Below, in pieces: positions 1 through 8,187 of a stretch of DNA of 64,000 bases. The DNA comes from Novosphingobium profundi (GTDB lineage: Bacteria; Pseudomonadota; Alphaproteobacteria; Sphingomonadales; Sphingomonadaceae). The translations under genes and the position numbers were made by a program. Numbering within the stretch: the first letter of the stretch is position 1; each line of letters starts with the position of its first letter. The stretch lies in the NCBI RefSeq assembly GCF_018491765.1, contig NZ_JABWCU010000011.1:124001-188000 (forward strand). Direction: 5' to 3'. The notes beneath the pieces are model-generated. The model ran no database searches, was not told the DNA's origin, and saw nothing but the letters and a program-made list of their open reading frames with translations.

Positions 1-1
1 G

Positions 2-1762
2 CAGGCCAACTTCGTGCGCCGCGTGGTCGACATCCCGATGCGCGACGGGGTGAAGCTGCACACCATCATCATCTTCCGCAAGGGTTTGAGCGATGCGCCG
101 ATGCTGCTCACCCGCACGCCCTACGACGCGGAAGGCTCGACCAGCCGCAACCGCAGCCAGGACATCGACGAGGTCGTGCGCTATTCCGACCAGCTCTTCG
201 TCGACAACGGCTACATCCGCGTGTTCCAGGACATTCGCGGGCAGCACGGTTCCGAGGGCGACTATGTCATGAACCGCCCGCTGCGCGGCGCCTTCAACAA
301 GACCAAGACCGACCATGCCACCGACACGTACGACACCATCGACTGGCTGGTGAAGAACGTGAAGGAGAGCAACGGCAAGGTCGGCATGATCGGCTCGTCC
401 TATGAGGGCTTCACCGCGCTGATGGGCACGGTCGATCCGCACCCCGCGCTTCAGGCAACGATCCCGCAGAGCCCGATGGTCGACGGCTGGATCGGTGACG
501 ACTGGTTCCACAACGGCGCCTTCCGCACCTTCGGCTATGACTATGACCTGGGCCAGACGGCGGGCAAGGGCGGCGGCGCGGTGCCGCGCGGCACCGGCGA
601 GGACTACGCGGCCTACCTCAAGGAAGGTTCGGCCTACGATTACGCTGAGAAGTACGGCCTGCTCGACATTCCGGCGGTCCGCAAGGTGCTCGAGCACCCC
701 GCCTACGACGACTGGTGGCAGTACCAGGCGGTCGACAAGCAGCTTGCCAAGCGTCCGTTGACGGTGCCGATGCTGCTTGTCGTAGGCGAGTGGGACCAGG
801 AGGACAGCTACGGCGCGCCGGCGGTTTACCAGGCGCTCGAGCCCAAGGATACCGGCAACGACATGGTCAGCCTGGCGATCGGTCCCTGGCGCCATTCGGG
901 CGTCAACTACGTGGGGCGTTCGCTGGGCGCGATCGACTTCGCGGGCGACACCGCCAAGCAGTTCCGCGAGGACTATGAGCTGCCGTTCCTCGACTGCCAC
1001 CTCAAGAGCCATCCGGCCGCCTGCAAGACCCCGCCCGTGATCACCTACACCTCGGGCGCCGACAAATGGGAAGTCTCGCAAAAGTGGCCTGACGGCGCCT
1101 ATACGCCGCTTTACCTCGCTGGCAATTCGGCGCTTTCGTGGAGCAAGCCGGAGGCGGGCGAGGACAGCTACGTCTCCGATCCGGCCAAGCCCGTACCGAT
1201 GCTGCCGCGCCCGATCGAGATGAGTGGCGACGAGTGGAAGACCTGGCTGGTGCAGGACCAGCGCTTCGCCGACAGCCGCACCGACGTGCTCAGCTACGAG
1301 ACCGGCGTGCTCGACAAGCCGGTCCACATCAAGGGCGCGCCCAAGGTCGATCTCCACGCCTTCACCAGCGGCGAGGACAGCGACTTCGTGGTCAAGCTGA
1401 TCGACGTCTACCCCGAGGAATACTCGGAAAAGCCTGCGCTTGCCGGCTACGAGCTGCCGATGGGGATCGAGATCTTCCGCGGCCGCTACGTGCATGGTTT
1501 CGCGACGCCCGCGCCGCTCGAGCCGGGCAAGAGCTACAACTTCAAGTGGTCGCTCCCCAATGTCGACCATGTCTTCCTGCCCGGGCACAAGATCATGGTG
1601 CAGGTCCAGTCGAGCCTGTTCCCGCTTTACGACCGCAACCCGCAGAAGTGGGTGCCTTCGATCATGAAGGCCAAGCCCGAGGACTACGTGAAGGCGACCG
1701 AGACGGTGCAGCGCGGCGGTGACGCGGCAAGCGCGGTCTGGCTGCCGATCGCGCAGGACTGA
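2..1762 (+). CDS. CocE/NonD-family hydrolase, alpha-amino-acid ester hydrolase-like (5' end outside window)
   Basis: The reading frame is open from the first bases of the window, so the N-terminus is missing; about 586 residues remain. The family hydrolyses esters and amides with a Ser-Asp-His triad. The nucleophile elbow GSSYEGF lies near residue 130, the acid region GEWDQED near residue 260 and the histidine in GPWRHSG near residue 297. The acidic Q-E-D after the Asp and the E after the nucleophile resemble the carboxylate cluster of alpha-amino-acid ester hydrolases (cephalosporin-type acylases). A C-terminal jelly-roll region (X-Pro dipeptidyl-peptidase C-terminal type) follows. Substrate specificity is inferred. 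The next gene starts 28 bp after the stop, so co-transcription is likely. Confidence 0.85.
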   Translation, partial: QANFVRRVVDIPMRDGVKLHTIIIFRKGLSDAPMLLTRTPYDAEGSTSRNRSQDIDEVVRYSDQLFVDNGYIRVFQDIRGQHGSEGDYVMNRPLRGAFNKTKTDHATDTYDTIDWLVKNVKESNGKVGMIGSSYEGFTALMGTVDPHPALQATIPQSPMVDGWIGDDWFHNGAFRTFGYDYDLGQTAGKGGGAVPRGTGEDYAAYLKEGSAYDYAEKYGLLDIPAVRKVLEHPAYDDWWQYQAVDKQLAKRPLTVPMLLVVGEWDQEDSYGAPAVYQALEPKDTGNDMVSLAIGPWRHSGVNYVGRSLGAIDFAGDTAKQFREDYELPFLDCHLKSHPAACKTPPVITYTSGADKWEVSQKWPDGAYTPLYLAGNSALSWSKPEAGEDSYVSDPAKPVPMLPRPIEMSGDEWKTWLVQDQRFADSRTDVLSYETGVLDKPVHIKGAPKVDLHAFTSGEDSDFVVKLIDVYPEEYSEKPALAGYELPMGIEIFRGRYVHGFATPAPLEPGKSYNFKWSLPNVDHVFLPGHKIMVQVQSSLFPLYDRNPQKWVPSIMKAKPEDYVKATETVQRGGDAASAVWLPIAQD

Positions 1763-1790
1763 TGGACGGCGCGCAAGGGAAGGACGGGCC

Positions 1791-2216
1791 ATGGCGATCG
1801 AACTGACGGTGCCTGACACACCCGGCGAGGCGGAACGCGAAGCCGTTCTCGCCCCCTTGCGCGCCTACAACCTGGCGCGCGGCGGCGATCCCCGGCTGCG
1901 GCCGGTCGCGGTGCTGCTCACCGACGAGGAGGGTAACCACCGTGGCGGTCTATGGGGCAAGTGCTCCTACGACTGGCTCTTCGTCGAACTGCTTTGCGTG
2001 CCCGAGGACGTGCGCGGGCAGGACCTGGGCACCGCGCTCATGGCGCGGGCCGAGGTCATCGCGCGCGAGCAAGGGTGCATCGGCATCTGGCTCGACACGT
2101 TCGAATTCCAGGCGCGGGGCTTCTATGAAAAGCTGGGCTTTTCGGTCTGCGGGCAGATCGAGGACCACCCCCTCGGCCAGCGGCGCTATTTCCTCCAGAA
2201 GCGCCTCGATCGCTGA
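1791..2216 (+). CDS. GNAT-family N-acetyltransferase
   Basis: This is a 141-residue protein. The ATG at 1791 was chosen because GGAAGGA lies about 8 bases upstream and the conserved fold starts just after it. GNAT enzymes transfer an acyl group from acyl-CoA to an amine. The acetyl-CoA pyrophosphate loop is visible as EDVRGQDLGTALM (Q/R-x-x-G-x-A type). The C-terminal GFYEKLGFSVCGQI is the usual final motif. The acceptor substrate cannot be told from sequence. The stop codon directly abuts the stop of the convergent glutathione transferase gene with no spacer, so the two transcripts must overlap. Confidence 0.85.
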   Translation: MAIELTVPDTPGEAEREAVLAPLRAYNLARGGDPRLRPVAVLLTDEEGNHRGGLWGKCSYDWLFVELLCVPEDVRGQDLGTALMARAEVIAREQGCIGIWLDTFEFQARGFYEKLGFSVCGQIEDHPLGQRRYFLQKRLDR

Positions 2217-2843
2217 TCAGGCGTAGTCGTAGGGACCGCCGGCCACCAGTGCGCGCTGGTAGGCGGGGCGTGCGTGCAGGGTGTCCAGCCATTCGCACGT
2301 GCGTGGATGCGCTCGGGCGTTGAGCCCGGCGCGGGCGCGCGCGGCTTCGAGCGGAAAGCTCATCATGATATCGGCGGCGCTGATCGTATCGCCCGCGAAC
2401 CAGGGGCGATCGGCAAGCTCGGCCTCGACGAACTCGAGATGGATGCGGATCATCGGATCGATCTTGCGCGCGGCGCGCGATCCGATGAGGGGAATGCGCC
2501 CGAGCACCAGCTTGAGCAGCAGCGGCGGCATGAGCGAGCCTTCCGCGTAGTGGAGGAACTGGCGGTAGCGCAGTTTCCCGACGAGCTCTGCAGGCGCGCC
2601 CAGGCGCCCATTGGCGAGTTCGACGAGGTACTCGCAGATCGCCGCGCTCTCGATCAGTGTGTAGCCATCGTGCTTGATGATGGGCGACTTGCCCAGGGGG
2701 TGGGCCTGGCGCAGTTCGCGCGGGGCCAGCATGGTCCTTGCATCGCGCGCGTAGCGGCGGACCTGGTAAGGCAGTTCGAGTTCCTCAAGCATCCACAAGA
2801 CGCGCTGCGAACGCGAATTGTTGAGGTGATGGACCGTGATCAT
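2217..2843 (-). CDS. Glutathione S-transferase family protein
   Basis: This is a 208-residue cytosolic protein. The N-terminal thioredoxin-like domain (about residues 1-80) contains SRSQRVLWMLEEL and the glutathione-binding PLGKSPII...LIESAAICEYL segment, with cis-Pro and E-S. An all-alpha C-terminal domain ends in AADIMMSFPLEAARARAG. Such enzymes conjugate glutathione to electrophiles or reduce peroxides; the actual substrate is unknown. The gene diverges from rutB across 227 bp and converges on the GNAT gene. The ATG has an AGGGAG-like ribosome site. Confidence 0.85.
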   Translation of the reverse strand: MITVHHLNNSRSQRVLWMLEELELPYQVRRYARDARTMLAPRELRQAHPLGKSPIIKHDGYTLIESAAICEYLVELANGRLGAPAELVGKLRYRQFLHYAEGSLMPPLLLKLVLGRIPLIGSRAARKIDPMIRIHLEFVEAELADRPWFAGDTISAADIMMSFPLEAARARAGLNARAHPRTCEWLDTLHARPAYQRALVAGGPYDYA

Positions 2844-3034
2844 GTCCTTGCTCCCTGTTCGCGGGGCGCCATCAGGATCGGCGCGTCGAACCCATTGAAC
2901 GCATGAACTCGCCTCGGGCTGCCGTGCCAGCCTGCATCAGGGGCCGTGCCGCGTCGAGGCGCTTGTTCAGGAGGGGGGATGATCAGCCCCCTCCCGCCAT
3001 ACGCAGCCACGATCCAGGGCCTTGAATTGCGTCC

Positions 3035-3063
3035 TTGATTGTGGGGCGAGCCTGCTTGATACT
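3035..3063 (+). promoter_or_regulatory. Candidate sigma-70 promoter of the rut operon
   Basis: TTGATT (3035-3040) and GATACT (3058-3063) match the -35 and -10 consensus at 4/6 positions each, with 17 bp between them. Initiation 7-8 bases after the -10 element would fall at or next to the A of the rutB ATG (3071). No good Shine-Dalgarno sequence precedes that ATG, so a leaderless transcript is possible. This is inference from sequence alone. Confidence 0.35.
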
Positions 3064-3070
3064 CCACGGG

Positions 3071-3799
3071 ATGAGTGGTCCGATCGTCGATCCCGTCCCG
3101 CAGCGCTCCGCTCCCTCGGTGGTGCTGCCCGCCCGCCCCGAACCCTTGCGCATCGATGCCGCGACGACGGCGGTGATCGTTGTCGACATGCAGAACGCCT
3201 ATGCCTCGAAAGGCGGCTATGTCGACGAGGCCGGGTTCGATGTGGGGCCCGCGGCCGGGGTGATCGGGCATGTCGCCGAGGTCCTCGACATCGCGCGCGG
3301 CGCGGGCATGCCGGTCGTCTTCCTCCAGAACGGCTGGGATCCCGACTACGCCGAGGCCGGCACGCCGCTCTCGCCCAACTACCACAAGTCCAATGCCTTG
3401 AAGACCATGCGCGCGCGGCCGGAACTCGCCGGCAAATTCCTCGCGCGCGGGGGGTGGGACTATGAACTGGTGGAGGCGTTGACCCCGAAGCCGGGCGACA
3501 TCCGGGTCCACAAGCCGCGCTACTCCGCCTTCTTCAATTCGCAGCTCGACGCGGTGCTGCGCGAGCGCGGCATCCGCACACTGATCTTCACGGGCATCGC
3601 CACCAATGTCTGCGTCGAATCGACGCTGCGCGACGGCTTCCACCTCGAGTACTTTGGCATCGTGCTCGAGGATGCGGTGCACCATCTTGGCCCCGATTTC
3701 ATCCGCGAGGCCAGCCTCTACAACATCGAGAAATTCTTCGGCTGGGTGAGCACCTGCGCCGATTTCCGGACAGCGGTGGGGCAACTGCCACCCGCCTGA
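3071..3799 (+). CDS. rutB: Ureidoacrylate amidohydrolase RutB (isochorismatase family)
   Basis: RutB hydrolyses ureidoacrylate/peroxyureidoacrylate, the ring-opened product of RutA, releasing carbamate in the Rut pyrimidine degradation route. The 242-residue protein has the cysteine-hydrolase triad: Asp near residue 39 in VVDMQNAY, Lys in HKPRYSAFF, and Cys in [15 protein letters not shown], the cis-peptide plus nucleophile motif. Characteristic RutB stretches ([22 protein letters not shown]) support the specific name over a generic isochorismatase. The ATG at 3071 starts the conserved region; an in-frame upstream start at 3035 would overlap the likely promoter. It is first in rutB-rutC-rutD-rutA, whereas E. 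coli has rutA first. Confidence 0.92.
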   Translation: MSGPIVDPVPQRSAPSVVLPARPEPLRIDAATTAVIVVDMQNAYASKGGYVDEAGFDVGPAAGVIGHVAEVLDIARGAGMPVVFLQNGWDPDYAEAGTPLSPNYHKSNALKTMRARPELAGKFLARGGWDYELVEALTPKPGDIRVHKPRYSAFFNSQLDAVLRERGIRTLIFTGIATNVCVESTLRDGFHLEYFGIVLEDAVHHLGPDFIREASLYNIEKFFGWVSTCADFRTAVGQLPPA

Positions 3800-3827
3800 C
3801 ACCGTTGGCCCAATCAAGGGAGACCCC

Positions 3828-4211
3828 ATGCCGTTCGAAGCGATCAATCCACCCCAGTTTCCGACGCCCATCGCGCCTTATTCGGCGGGCGCAAAGGCGG
3901 GCAACACGGTCTACGTCTCGGGCGTGCTGGCGCTGGGCGAGGGGGGCAGCGTGCTCCACGTCGGCGATGCGGCGGCGCAGACGCGCCACGTGCTCGACGT
4001 GATCAAGGTGACGCTCGAAGCGGCGGGCGCGACTCTCGAGGATGTCGCGATGAACCACATCTTCCTCAAAGACCTCGACGATTATGCTGCCTTCAACGCG
4101 GTCTACGCGGAGTATTTTCCGGGCGCGAAACCGGCGCGCTACTGCATCCGTGCCGATCTGGTGAAGCCCGACTTGCTCGTCGAGATCGCCTCGGTTGCGC
4201 ACATTGCCTGA
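3828..4211 (+). CDS. rutC: RutC, Rid/YjgF-family aminoacrylate deaminase
   Basis: This is a 127-residue member of the YjgF/YER057c/UK114 family. RutC is assigned to aminoacrylate handling (deamination toward malonic semialdehyde) in the Rut pathway. The opening [23 protein letters not shown] and the central [25 protein letters not shown] are typical of RutC rather than RidA. A GGGAG ribosome site lies 7-8 bases before the ATG. The gene is 28 bp after rutB and its 3' end overlaps the start of rutD, indicating translational coupling. Confidence 0.92.
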   Translation: MPFEAINPPQFPTPIAPYSAGAKAGNTVYVSGVLALGEGGSVLHVGDAAAQTRHVLDVIKVTLEAAGATLEDVAMNHIFLKDLDDYAAFNAVYAEYFPGAKPARYCIRADLVKPDLLVEIASVAHIA

Positions 4212-4986
4212 GACCGCAGGGCTCTGGTTCGAGGAGTATGGCGAGGCGGAAGCGCCGGCACTTATCCTCTCGAGCGGGCTCGGCGGCGCAGGCGGCTATT
4301 GGGCGCCCAATGTTCCGGCGCTGGCCGAGCATTTCCGGGTGGTGACGTACGACCATCGCGGCACCGGGCGAAGCGATCGGACCCCGCGCGCGGACGAGAG
4401 CGTGGAAGCGATGGCCCGCGATGTCGTCGCGCTGATGGACGCGCTCGGGATCGAAGCTGCGCATTTCATCGGCCACGCGCTTGGCGGGGCGATCGGGATC
4501 GAGACGGCGATCACCACCGGGCGCATCGAAAAGCTGGTGGTCGTCAACGGCTGGCGCACGCTCTCGCCCCACACCCGGCGCTGCTTTGCCGCGCGGCTGG
4601 CGCTGCTCCATGGCGCGGGCGTGGACGCCTTCCTCGAGGCGCAGCCGCTGTTCCTCTATCCGCCCGACTGGATCGCCAGCCACGACGAACACCTCAAGGC
4701 CGAACTGGCGCATCACCGGGCCGTGTTTCCCGGCGTCGAGGCGATGGTCCGGCGGATCGCGGCGGTGCAGGCCTACCGGCCCGATCCGGAGGGGCTCGCG
4801 GCGCTTTCCAGTCTGCTGGTGATTGCGACGCGCGACGATTTCCTCGTGCCCTACGTCACCGCGCTCGACCTGGCGGGCTACGTGCCGCACGCCAAGGTGG
4901 ACAGCTTCGCCTGGGGCGGCCACGCCTGCAACGTTACCGACGCGCCGCTCTTCAACCGCTATGTGCTCGATTACCTGAGGAGTTAG
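4195..4986 (+). CDS. rutD: RutD, alpha/beta-hydrolase-fold protein of pyrimidine degradation
   Basis: This is a protein of about 263 residues of the alpha/beta-hydrolase fold, predicted to speed aminoacrylate breakdown in the Rut pathway. The nucleophile elbow reads GHALGG near residue 95, with Ala in place of the usual Ser. As recalled, the E. coli RutD also has Ala there, so this is a family trait and not decay. The oxyanion region [11 protein letters not shown], the [11 protein letters not shown] strand and the C-terminal GGHACNVTD are family hallmarks. No ATG/GTG is available; TTG at 4195 or 4204 is the likely start, overlapping rutC by 17 or 8 bases. Confidence 0.88.
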   Translation: MRTLPETAGLWFEEYGEAEAPALILSSGLGGAGGYWAPNVPALAEHFRVVTYDHRGTGRSDRTPRADESVEAMARDVVALMDALGIEAAHFIGHALGGAIGIETAITTGRIEKLVVVNGWRTLSPHTRRCFAARLALLHGAGVDAFLEAQPLFLYPPDWIASHDEHLKAELAHHRAVFPGVEAMVRRIAAVQAYRPDPEGLAALSSLLVIATRDDFLVPYVTALDLAGYVPHAKVDSFAWGGHACNVTDAPLFNRYVLDYLRS

Positions 4987-4992
4987 TCCGTA

Positions 4993-6060
4993 ATGCAGGT
5001 CGGTGTCTTCATTCCCATCAACAACAACGGCTGGCTGATTTCCGAAACCGCGCCACAGTACAAGCCGAGCTTCGATCTCAACAAGGAGATCGCGCTCAAG
5101 GCCGAGGCGCACGGGCTCGACTTCCTGCTCTCGATGATCAAGCTGCGCGGGTTCGGCGGCAAGACCGAGTTCTGGGAATATGGCCTCGAAAGCTTCACCC
5201 TGATGGCCGGGCTGGCCTCGGTCACCGAGCGGATCAAGCTCTACGCCACCGCGCCCACGCTGATCCTGCCGCCCGCCTTCGCCGCGCGCATGGGGGTAAC
5301 GATCGATTCGATCAGCCATGGCCGCTTCGGCGTGAACCTCGTCACCGGCTGGCAGCCGCCCGAGTACACCCAGATGGGCCTCTGGCCGGGCGACGAGCAC
5401 TTCCGCAACCGCTACGAAATGCTCGGCGAATACGCCCGGGTTCTGCGCGACTTGTGGAACACCGGGCGCAGCGACTTCAAGGGTGACTACTACCGGATGG
5501 ACGATTGCCTGGTGCGCCCGCAGCCCGGTGCCGAGATGAAGATCATCTGCGCGGGGTCTTCCGATGCCGGCCTCGCCTTCTCGGCGAAATGGGCAGACTA
5601 CGCGTTTTGCCTCGGCAAGGGGGTCAATACGCCCACCGCCTTCGCTTTCAACAACGAACGCCTCGCGCGCTTCACCGCCGAGACCGGGCGCGAGGTCTCG
5701 ATGTTCGTGCTGGTCATGGTGATCGCGGCCGAGACCGACGAGGAAGCCTTGGCCAAGTGGCAGCTCTACAACGAGGGCGTCGATGTGGATGCGATCTCCT
5801 GGCTTGCCGACCAGGGGGCAAAGGACACTGTCAACACCGATACCAACGTGCGCCAACTGGCCGCGCCCGAAGGGGCGGTCAACATCAACATGGGTACGCT
5901 TGTGGGCAGCTACGAGAGCGTCGCGCGCATGCTCGACGAGATGGCCGAGGTGCCGGGAACCGGTGGGGTTCTGCTGACCTTCGACGATTTCCTCGCCGGG
6001 GTGGATGCGTTCGGTACGCGCATTCAGCCGCTCATGAAGAGCCGTGCGCACATCGGCTGA
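4993..6060 (+). CDS. rutA: Pyrimidine monooxygenase RutA
   Basis: RutA is a flavin-dependent monooxygenase that opens the uracil or thymine ring between N3 and C4 using FMNH2 and O2. The 355-residue protein has the bacterial luciferase-like TIM-barrel fold ([17 protein letters not shown] at the N-terminus). Diagnostic segments are [27 protein letters not shown] and [25 protein letters not shown] is placed correctly before the ATG, 6 bases after the rutD stop. RutF, the flavin reductase that supplies FMNH2, is not in the window and must come from elsewhere. It is the last gene of the rut run, 79 bp before nasT. Confidence 0.95.
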   Translation: MQVGVFIPINNNGWLISETAPQYKPSFDLNKEIALKAEAHGLDFLLSMIKLRGFGGKTEFWEYGLESFTLMAGLASVTERIKLYATAPTLILPPAFAARMGVTIDSISHGRFGVNLVTGWQPPEYTQMGLWPGDEHFRNRYEMLGEYARVLRDLWNTGRSDFKGDYYRMDDCLVRPQPGAEMKIICAGSSDAGLAFSAKWADYAFCLGKGVNTPTAFAFNNERLARFTAETGREVSMFVLVMVIAAETDEEALAKWQLYNEGVDVDAISWLADQGAKDTVNTDTNVRQLAAPEGAVNINMGTLVGSYESVARMLDEMAEVPGTGGVLLTFDDFLAGVDAFGTRIQPLMKSRAHIG

Positions 6061-6119
6061 CGGGGAGGGTGCGCAAGGCGGGGCTGTCCGGGCAAATTAG
6101 CGATTGCATTGGGTCAATG

Positions 6120-6130
6120 GTGCAGTGCAC
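6120..6130. promoter_or_regulatory. Short palindrome upstream of nasT
   Basis: GTGCAGTGCAC is a perfect 11-bp palindrome centred on a single G and ends 9 bases before the nasT ATG. It might be a half-site of a nitrogen regulator such as NtrC, whose sites are built from TGCAC/GTGCA, but a full consensus site and a clear sigma-54 promoter were not found. Confidence 0.25.
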
Positions 6131-6139
6131 AACAGCGCA

Positions 6140-6718
6140 ATGCGTATCGCGATTGTCGATGAGAGCGCGGCGCGCGCCTCCATCATGGAAGAAGGCCTGT
6201 CCACGCTGGAGGATTGCGAGCTGATCGTGATCACCGAGCGTCGCGGCATGCTGGCGCGCATGGCGGCGATCGATCCCGACATCGTGCTCATGAACCTGGG
6301 CAATCCCTCGCGCGACATGCTCGAGGAATACTTCGCGGTGAGCCGCGCGCTGGCGCGCCCGATCGCGATGTTCGTCGACGAGGCCGACGACGAATCGATC
6401 GTCGCCTCGGTCGAAGCCGGGGTCTCCTCCTATGTCGTGGACGGGCTGTCGGCGGGGCGGATTAGGCCGATCCTCGATCTTGCGATCACGCGTTTCAACG
6501 CCTTCGCGCGACTTCAGAACGACCTCGCCGAAGCGCGTGGAAAGCTGGCCGAGCGCGAACTGGTCGACAAGGCGAAGCGTATCCTCATGGAGAGCAAGGG
6601 GTTGCCCGAACCCAAGGCCTATGCCGAGTTGCGCAAGGCGGCGATGGACCAGGGCAAGCGCATCGTGAACATTGCCGAGGCCGTCGTCACGGCCCACCAA
6701 CTGATGGGTGGCGCATGA
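6140..6718 (+). CDS. nasT: ANTAR-domain antiterminator NasT
   Basis: NasT binds hairpin pairs in leader RNA and prevents transcription termination upstream of nitrate-assimilation genes; without nitrate it is held by NasS. The 192-residue protein has a receiver-like domain (1-120), a short coiled coil (FARLQNDLAEARGKLAERE) and a C-terminal ANTAR domain containing ELVDKAKRILMESKGLPEPK and AYAELRKAAMDQGKRIVNIA. The usual phospho-acceptor Asp is Asn52 (DIVLMNLGNPSRD), so the receiver looks non-phosphorylatable. Its candidate targets are the two leaders at 8.04 and 14.12 kb. The ATG at 6140 aligns with the receiver start but has a poor ribosome site. Confidence 0.9.
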   Translation: MRIAIVDESAARASIMEEGLSTLEDCELIVITERRGMLARMAAIDPDIVLMNLGNPSRDMLEEYFAVSRALARPIAMFVDEADDESIVASVEAGVSSYVVDGLSAGRIRPILDLAITRFNAFARLQNDLAEARGKLAERELVDKAKRILMESKGLPEPKAYAELRKAAMDQGKRIVNIAEAVVTAHQLMGGA

Positions 6719-6752
6719 ACGGGCGACGCGGACCGAGCGAGGGGGTCTTGTA

Positions 6753-7964
6753 GTGACTGTGGAACTGACGATCGGCTTCCTGCCCCTGGTAGACGCCTGC
6801 CTGCCGATCCTCGCGCGCGAGCATGGCTTTGCCGAAGAGGAAGGGCTCTCGCTGCGTCTGGTCAAGGACATGAGCTGGGCGACCGTGCTCGACCGGCTGC
6901 TCTACGGACACAGCGACGCCGCGCACCTGATCGCCCCGCTGGCGATCGCCACGACGCTGGGGCGCGGCCGGCCGGCGCAGCCGCTCGTCGCGCCTTTCGT
7001 GCTGGGGCTGAACGGCAATGCGATCACGCTGGCCCCGGGATTGGCGCGGGAGGTCTGCGGCGAGGGGCATGGCCTGGGCGATCCCCGGAAGGTTGGCGAA
7101 GCGCTGCGGACCATTGCGCTCGCACGCGCGAACGCGGGCAAGCCGCTGACCTTCGGCGTGGTGCATCGGTATTCGAGCCATAACTACATGTTGCGCTACT
7201 GGTTGGCGGCTTGCGGGATCCGGCCCGACCAGGACGTCGAGATACGCACCGTGGCGCCGCCGTTTTGCGCCGAGGCGCTCGAACTGGGCGAAGTCGACGG
7301 CATCTGTGTCGGTGAGCCGTGGAACAGCGTCGCGGTGGAGAAGGGGGCGGGCGAGATCGTCCTGTCGACCTCGCAGATCTGGCGGCGCGGGGTCGAGAAG
7401 GTCCTGGCCATGCGTGAGCCCGTCCTCGAGGAGAAGCGCGAGGCCGTGCTGCGGCTTATCCGTGCGCTGTGCCGGGCGGCGGCCCACTTTGTCGATCCGG
7501 TCAACTGGGAAACCAACGCGGCCATTCTCGCGCGCAGTGAATACCTCGATGGCGCGCCCGAATTGATCCGCCGCGCGATCGCCGACCAGTTGCTGATCGC
7601 GCGCGGCGGAGCCATGATCCACTATCCCGATTTCATGTTCCAGTACCGCGAGGCGGCGAACTTTCCCTGGGTCAGCCAGGCCGAATGGCTCTACACCCAG
7701 ATGGTGCGCTGGGACGGGCTCGACTATGCGCGTGAGGACGCCGGGAAGGCCGCCCGGGTGTTCCGTCCCGACATCTACCGCGCTGCCTTGCTGGGGACGG
7801 GAGAGCCGCTTCCCGGCGCCAGTTCCAAGGTCGAGGGGAGCCTTGCCGGCCCTACCGTGGTGGGAACGCAGCAGGGCCTCATTACACTGGAATCGAACGC
7901 CTTTTTTGACGGCCTGGTGTTCGATCCGCAAGACGTTCAGGGCTATCTTGCGCAATTGCCGTGA
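6753..7964 (+). CDS. nasS: Nitrate/nitrite sensor NasS (NrtA-like, cytoplasmic)
   Basis: This is a 403-residue protein of the NrtA/CmpA substrate-binding family without a signal peptide, which is the hallmark of NasS. It senses nitrate or nitrite in the cytoplasm and releases NasT on binding. It shares with the downstream NrtA segments such as LNGNAIT, SSHNYMLRYWLAACG and VGEPWN. GTG at 6753 was chosen because GAGGGGG lies about 7 bases upstream and the domain starts at once (TVELTIGFLPLVDACLPI). The in-frame GTG at 6708 would overlap nasT and has no ribosome site. It lies 34 bp after nasT. Confidence 0.9.
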   Translation: MTVELTIGFLPLVDACLPILAREHGFAEEEGLSLRLVKDMSWATVLDRLLYGHSDAAHLIAPLAIATTLGRGRPAQPLVAPFVLGLNGNAITLAPGLAREVCGEGHGLGDPRKVGEALRTIALARANAGKPLTFGVVHRYSSHNYMLRYWLAACGIRPDQDVEIRTVAPPFCAEALELGEVDGICVGEPWNSVAVEKGAGEIVLSTSQIWRRGVEKVLAMREPVLEEKREAVLRLIRALCRAAAHFVDPVNWETNAAILARSEYLDGAPELIRRAIADQLLIARGGAMIHYPDFMFQYREAANFPWVSQAEWLYTQMVRWDGLDYAREDAGKAARVFRPDIYRAALLGTGEPLPGASSKVEGSLAGPTVVGTQQGLITLESNAFFDGLVFDPQDVQGYLAQLP

Positions 7965-7995
7965 AGGGCTATTTCGCATCCGCGCAAAAAAGGAC

Positions 7996-8025
7996 TTGCT
8001 GCAATTCGTGCGAATCGCTTACAAG
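7996..8025 (+). promoter_or_regulatory. Candidate promoter of the nrtA leader
   Basis: TTGCTG (7996-8001) and TACAAG (8020-8025) are spaced by 18 bp and match sigma-70 boxes weakly (3/6 and 4/6). A start near 8032 would place the first leader hairpin about 12 bases into the transcript. The interrupted dyad ATTCG-TG-CGAAT (8004-8015) lies between the boxes and could be an operator. Both are inferences. Confidence 0.3.
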
Positions 8026-8043
8026 TTAATTGCAGTCACCGGC

Positions 8044-8154
8044 GGGTTCCCAAGGATGGGTACCTATCCATGCTGGTCTGAAATTTCTTACATTCGTGGC
8101 ACCGTAGCCGCCTCGTCGTAGTCCTTTCCCGGACTTTCGCCGTGGCGGTTTTTT
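8044..8154 (+). promoter_or_regulatory. ANTAR-type antitermination leader of the nrt operon
   Basis: Hairpin P1 (8044-8065) has the stem GGTTCCC/GGGTACC with one internal mismatch and the hexaloop AAGGAT. Hairpin P2 (8096-8111) has the stem GTGGC/GCCGC and the hexaloop ACCGTA. Both loops have A at position 1 and G at position 4, the established signature of ANTAR-protein RNA targets. They are 30 bases apart. The 3' arm of P2 (8107-8112) also forms the 5' arm of the terminator ending at 8154, so P2 and the terminator exclude each other. NasT, encoded 1.3 kb upstream, is the obvious ligand. Confidence 0.85.
8106..8154 (+). terminator. Intrinsic terminator in the nrtA leader
   Basis: CCGCC (8108-8112) pairs with GGCGG (8144-8148), followed by T6 (8149-8154). 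An inner stem AGTCC/GGACT (8120-8124 with 8131-8135) stabilises it. It stops transcription 34 bp before nrtA unless hairpin P2 captures its 5' arm. Confidence 0.8.
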
Positions 8155-8187
8155 GCGTTTGCGCGTCTCGACTTGGGGGTTGGTTCG

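Noticed and set aside
4195..4986. RutD as an inactivated hydrolase because of GHALGG
   Set aside because: The Ala at the nucleophile position is, as recalled, also present in characterised RutD, so it is not a sign of decay.
4093..6051. Very long open frame antisense to rutD and rutA
   Set aside because: It is a mirror of GC-rich coding sequence, is rich in Arg, Gly, His and Asp, matches no family and has no ribosome site.
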